A stretch of DNA of 64,000 nucleotides from positions 27,311,757-27,375,756 of the forward strand of contig NC_067132.1 in assembly GCF_021347895.1 (NCBI RefSeq). Reading direction: 5' to 3'. Below, piece after piece: positions 59,645 through 64,000 of this stretch. Numbering within the stretch: position 1 is the stretch's first letter; every line of letters begins with the position of its first letter. The notes under the pieces are model-generated. The model was not told the origin of the DNA and ran no database searches. It worked only from the letters and a program-made list of their open reading frames with translations. The translations under genes and the position numbers were made by a program. Origin of the DNA: Acanthochromis polyacanthus (lineage: Eukaryota > Chordata > Actinopteri > Pomacentridae).

Positions 59645-59822
59645 ACTGCCTGGAGGTCATTAAGCGGAGGTCTTTGTCATGATACCCCTTGGTCGTTAAA
59701 CCCCCACAATGCACTGCATTTGCCTCCAAGGAAATTCCATGGACTCTGAGTGGTCGCCTCCTCCAGTATCTACAGTATTAAACAATAAGAGGCTTCACCT
59801 GGTGGCACAACCAGGTACTATA
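59645..59822 (+). repeat. Dispersed repeat (partner of 10.93-11.28 kb)
   Basis: The reverse complement of this block is colinear with 10930-11095: ccaggtactatag, cacctggtggcacaa, ccccacaatgcactgcat, gtctttgtcatgatac and gcctggaggtcattaagc all have counterparts. No ORF. Confidence 0.7.
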
Positions 59823-59980
59823 GCTAGTCTACAACACTTAAAGTGCCAGTGATCTAGTACAGTGGTGTCTCCTTCAGACCCGATAGTGTCACATGCTAAA
59901 TATTAAGTGGTTCTGATCGAACTGGGGGCAAAAACCGTAATCAGGACATCCAAGTTAACATAATTTGTAGTTCAGTGCAC

Positions 59981-60755
59981 TCAAAACTGACGTTATAGTC
60001 AAGGCTGTCAGATAATACACCATAACAGAAAGATTAAAGAAGCCGACTGGTTGGGTGTTCCTTTCCAGAAGCTGCCAATGGTTGCTAAACTTCGATTCCA
60101 AGATGGCAGGTGTGCTTATTCTTCTGTGCTACCTCCATGATGAGTTTTTTAGATCATCTAAATTTTGGGCTGTCAACAGTACTGCAACCCAAACATCACG
60201 ACCAAACAAGAGAGTCAAGAGTCTTAATCAACCAGATTCTGAACAGTTGATTGGTAAAAACACAGAGAAGGCACCCAAAGAGACAAACAGGACAACTAAA
60301 AAGAAAGACTTAATGGATGTTTTGACGGTTCATCAGACCACTGTTTTCCCAAGTTACTACAATTTGTTCATGGTCAAAATTGGCGTTATAGTCAAGGCTG
60401 TCAGATTACACACCATAATAGAAAGATTAAAGAGGCAGATTGGTTGGGCGCTCCTTTAAAGGTGCCGCCAATGGTAGTCAAACATAGATTCCAAGATGAC
60501 AGATGTGCCCATTCTTTTGTGCTACCTCCATGAAGAGTGATTTAGATCTCTGAATTTTGGGCTGCCAACACTATTGAAATTCCCTCGTAGTCGACCAGAC
60601 GTCAATCGAGAGAGTCAAGAGTTTTAATCAACCAAGTTCTGAATGGCTGATTCGCTGAAATACAGAGGAGGTGCCTAAAGAGACAAAAAGGACCACTAAA
60701 GACAGACTCAGTGGATGTTTTGATGGTTCACCAGACCACCATTTTCCCAACACAG
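59981..60755 (+). repeat. 393-bp tandem duplication, two copies
   Basis: Copy 1 (59981-60373) and copy 2 (60374-about 60755) share cgttatagtcaaggctgtca, gattccaagatg, gagagtcaagagt, cttaatcaacca, a gagacaaa run and tggatgttttga with ttcccaa at the end. Identity is moderate to high with small indels. An ORF of 134 codons in copy 1 is broken in copy 2, so the duplication does not preserve a protein. Confidence 0.85.
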
Positions 60756-63507
60756 TCAGAGTCATTACTGGTTTTGTTGGTGTTGCTGTGGTTTGCTTTA
60801 TGCATGCACTTGTGATATTTATGTATTTTAAAGGCTCTTCATTAGGTGCAGTTGTTGATTTCTCTGCAATGTTGGACACATTGAAACTCCTCACCCCAGG
60901 AATTCAAACAATGCTTTGATTTTCCTCAAAATTTTCGATATTTTATTAATATTACTAATGTGCAACAACTAGTCACCTAACGGCTTGAATTAACAACTAC
61001 CAGCTCACAAGGAAAAAATCTGGCTAGTGGCAGAAGTAGTTTACATCCTGTTTGATCAGCTGAATTACCGCGTTTCTTACCTGATAAAGCTTAGTTTCGT
61101 CACATCCTCACCTTGTCCCTCTTCTTTTCTAGGAAATACAACAAGGACAATGGCCAAAGCTAGGAAATCAAAACCAGAGTTATAATGAACTGGAATGAAT
61201 ACACGATCAGCATAAATTTAATCAAATGTTCAAAAAATAAGGTTTCGCAGATTCACTGCCTTTACGGTTTGCAGACTAATGGTGCTGAAATTCATTGGTA
61301 GTCCCTGCCCCCAAAGGAGAAATCTGAGCCAGGAAGCCCTTAAGATGCAGCAACAAAACTTTACTGGTGAGCAGTTGACATCGAAATAAAATCCAAGTTT
61401 GAAGATGTGTGTCCAACAGCTCAGTGGTGTTATGGCTGCTGTGAGCCCATCGCAAAGCGGTCTTTGGTTAACGTACACAAAGCTTTTGGAAGCTGATATC
61501 CAAACATAGACCTCATATCAGTATACTGCTTTGCTAGGAGCCACAACCTTAAGTGTGATTTTACATGACAAATTAAGTTCTCCAGATTACACTTCAAGAC
61601 ATATTTTTATGTGCAAGTCTTTCTAGTGTATATATGAAATGCGATTCTTTGGTTTAAACACAAGGACACAGCTGATTCATCTCGCTGCTGTAATTATTTG
61701 GCACAAAAATGTGGAATTAAAATGACACAGATTGCAGTGTCGCCCTACATACAGATCAATACAACGCTAAAAAGCAGAACAGCCTCACATAACCTGGAAG
61801 AGACTTTGATATAATGCTATAAAACTTCTACAACTTGCATGAAAAGCAGCATAAAGGCACTGAGAGCAGTACCTGCATCAGTGTCCTACATCAACAGAAT
61901 GTGTGATGCGTCTCCCACAACACAATTTGAGCAGACATTTTGTAGTGCATAATTTGTAGCACTCAATTTATCTGAAAGTGAAAATCAGACAAGGGAAAAA
62001 AAAAAGCATCCACACACTGACAGAGATAAACAGGTACACACTCAGAGTGAACAACTGTGATTACTCCTCTCTAACCAAAGGACAGGGAATTTTCAATTGA
62101 TTACCAATTCAGCCTAACACATGATTTGGCCAGGATAAAAGCAGCACAATGGAGTAATAATCCTCCTGAAAGCCTCAGAGACTCCTTTTTTGGTCATCAA
62201 GGATACAATCAAGCATACAAATCTCTGAAGCTTCTCTGGGACATGGTTTATAATGCTGCAAAAAGAAACAAAAAAGAATAATGAACTCGGTACAGCCAAC
62301 GGCCTTTTTAATGTAATCCAGCTACTGTCTCTCAGAGCGCATTTCATCAAACTTCAATAAAATGATACATGAAAAGTGACACATTATTACTGAAGGCAAT
62401 CTGAGCCGCTCTGAGACAAAACAATCAAAGAAAGCAATCTGAAAAATCACAGACAACAATCTCGACAAGTGCTAGGTGAAATTAGAAGAGATTTAATTTT
62501 GGCGGCACGGTAACAATCAAGGCTTGCTTCAGGCTTCGGTAACATTGGAGGGCTAACTTCCCATGATGCAGGCGGACACGGTTTGTTTGATTGAGAATGA
62601 AAAAAGTCATGTCAGAGGTGTACTTTTGTGTTCAAACAAAGAACACAATCCCATTAGAGGGAAAAGCACCCATTGTTGCTCTCCGGGCTCACAATCAATA
62701 AAGACTCACTCTAGTTCAAGTTTCTAAGATTAGATCCAACGTTTTAGTGGGCTGAATGCTTAAGTGTGCTGCTATAGTGCTGGGTTGGTGTAACAAGGTT
62801 ACATCAGCCAGAAAAGGCTTTGGGTACCAGGAAAGTTAATTTAGGTGCAAGGGTAGATAACAACACAGGTTTCAAACCACGTCTTGTTTGAGATAATTGC
62901 ACCATGTAGGCTCTGCTATGATTATTATGAGTCATGTCATATAAAACAAGTGCATTTTCAAGTGAATGCTGCGTGGATTGGAGAGTGTTTTGTTTCCAAC
63001 AAGATTTGCAGAGAAATCTTAATTAACTTTTCCTTCTGAGAAGTGCCATTCGAGGTGAAAATATCCAGTGCGAGCTTTTGAACAGGGCCTGTACGACCAC
63101 TTAGTTTTGATCACTTCGTGGGCTGAGATTAGAGGCGCAGCGTGAGTCATATCGACTTTAAAGCTGGCCGCTCAAATCAAAAGTGGCCACTCGGGTGCAA
63201 GTGTCAAGGTGAAGGCGAGCTGTGACGGCCTCTTGCTGCCTGCTGATGTAACATTATATAAGCATTGATTTGGTGATTTTCATGTCAGTGCATGTGTCGA
63301 GACGTCAGGTTGAAAATTGGGTGAAATTGTTCGAGAAGTCAAAGTAAAGAAATACAGCAAGGTTACCTAAAACCGTTGATTCACGGGAGTCCTGAGGTGA
63401 AAAAAAAATCATTTCCAACAAAATGTGGTCTTACAAACAGTATTCCTGGCCGTTTGTTTGCTTCTACTCACATATTTTTCAGTCCCGGACTTCAATGGAA
63501 ACACTAC
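60756..63507. other. Non-coding; possible conserved parts
   Basis: No gene is supported. The parts at about 62480-62740 and 62990-63260 are non-repetitive. Other ORFs (for example the 82-codon minus-strand one at 61230-61478) have no domain. Confidence 0.35.
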
Positions 63508-63510
63508 AGG

Positions 63511-64000
63511 GTGACCCGTTAGTTTGGAAACAAAGTTTAACTGCAGTGTCTATTTCAGTTGGGGGTGCATGAATTCACTCTTATTTTACCCATTTTTGTT
63601 ATACCATAATAAAATAACTTAAAAGCATAGTATTTGCCGAGTGCAATAACTCGGAAGAAAATGAATAGAACCATAAGGTCCAGGTATGTTGGAGCATAAC
63701 TTCAAAATGCAGGCCATCAGTGTCAGATCTCTAAACTCTTGATGGTAAAGTATCTGACAGTTTTAAATTTTTTAAACATCATAAAGTACTATCAGGCAAC
63801 ATTTACTGGCCAGTTTGAGGAACCTTCATAAGCATGAATGAAGGTACATTCCAGAAGATACCAGTGTAACCAGCTGGTGGAAACGTTCACAACTTTGTAT
63901 AAGAAACAAACACGAACATGTCGAAATATGTTTGTTGTACACTAATCTGATACTCTTCTGAATATATTTGTGGTACTGAGTTATTGAAATAACATATTAT
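63511..64000. other. Unassigned; possible transposon end at 63511
   Basis: After a TA at 63509-63510 comes cagggtgacccgttagtttg, which has the form of a Tc1/mariner-type terminal repeat (cagggtg.cc). No coding remnant follows and the window ends before a second terminus could appear. The rest is AT-rich and unrecognised. Confidence 0.25.

Noticed and set aside
60055..60459. 134-codon ORF in the 393-bp tandem duplication
   Set aside because: The duplicate copy does not keep the frame and no domain is visible.
1..64000. tRNA, rRNA or known microRNA genes
   Set aside because: No convincing tRNA A/B box pair or rRNA segment was seen by eye. A tgaggtag word near 8162 is part of a Tc1 inverted repeat, not a let-7 gene.

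Overview
The window looks like a piece of a ray-finned fish (teleost) genome, mostly intergenic or intronic. This rests on what fills it: several lineages of Tc1-like DNA transposons, two Tigger/pogo-like elements, fish-type dispersed repeats, AT-rich degenerate tandem arrays and simple repeats. I see no bacterial-style gene density, no operons, no rRNA or tRNA genes, no CRISPR array and no complete host protein-coding gene. Family names come from recognising motifs by eye and from recalled family consensuses; no search was run.

Left end (1-10 kb): two ends of one MITE family (954-1042 and 2815-3011). Between them and a decayed Tc1 copy lies the best host-gene candidate, a 99-bp exon on the minus strand (3061-3159) whose 33 residues resemble the coil-2 rod of intermediate-filament proteins. 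A decayed Tc1 element (about 4062-6310) carries a 33-unit, 29/26-bp minisatellite that grew out of its own transposase sequence. A second decayed Tc1 element (8061-9475) has lost its outer left end next to a CA microsatellite.

Middle (10-36 kb): dispersed repeats; a degenerate AT-rich repeat at 12.5-14.1 kb that recurs inverted at 25.1-29.9 kb; an A/C-rich, T-poor array (21.72-24.4 kb) split by the best preserved transposon in the window (22660-24073, TA-flanked, 308-codon transposase ORF on the minus strand). An exon-like segment occurs three times at 25.85, 26.86 and 29.87 kb. Two Tigger/pogo-like elements (32669-33204 and 35127-35434) lie in opposite orientation, the first nested in an older dispersed repeat.

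Right part (36-64 kb): another decayed Tc1 copy (38135-39836), a degenerate tandem array at 46.74-47.5 kb, a third block of the AT-rich family (49.6-50.56 kb), an 80-bp duplication behind a T24 tract (55.9 kb), a 393-bp tandem duplication (60 kb), and long GC-balanced blocks without ORF support that may hold conserved non-coding elements of a gene desert. A weak terminal-exon candidate lies at 58998-59121.

Nothing here amounts to a new defence or metabolic system. The most interesting items are the orphan intermediate-filament-like exon, the minisatellite born from a transposase motif, the triplicated exon-like segment, and the nested transposon histories.
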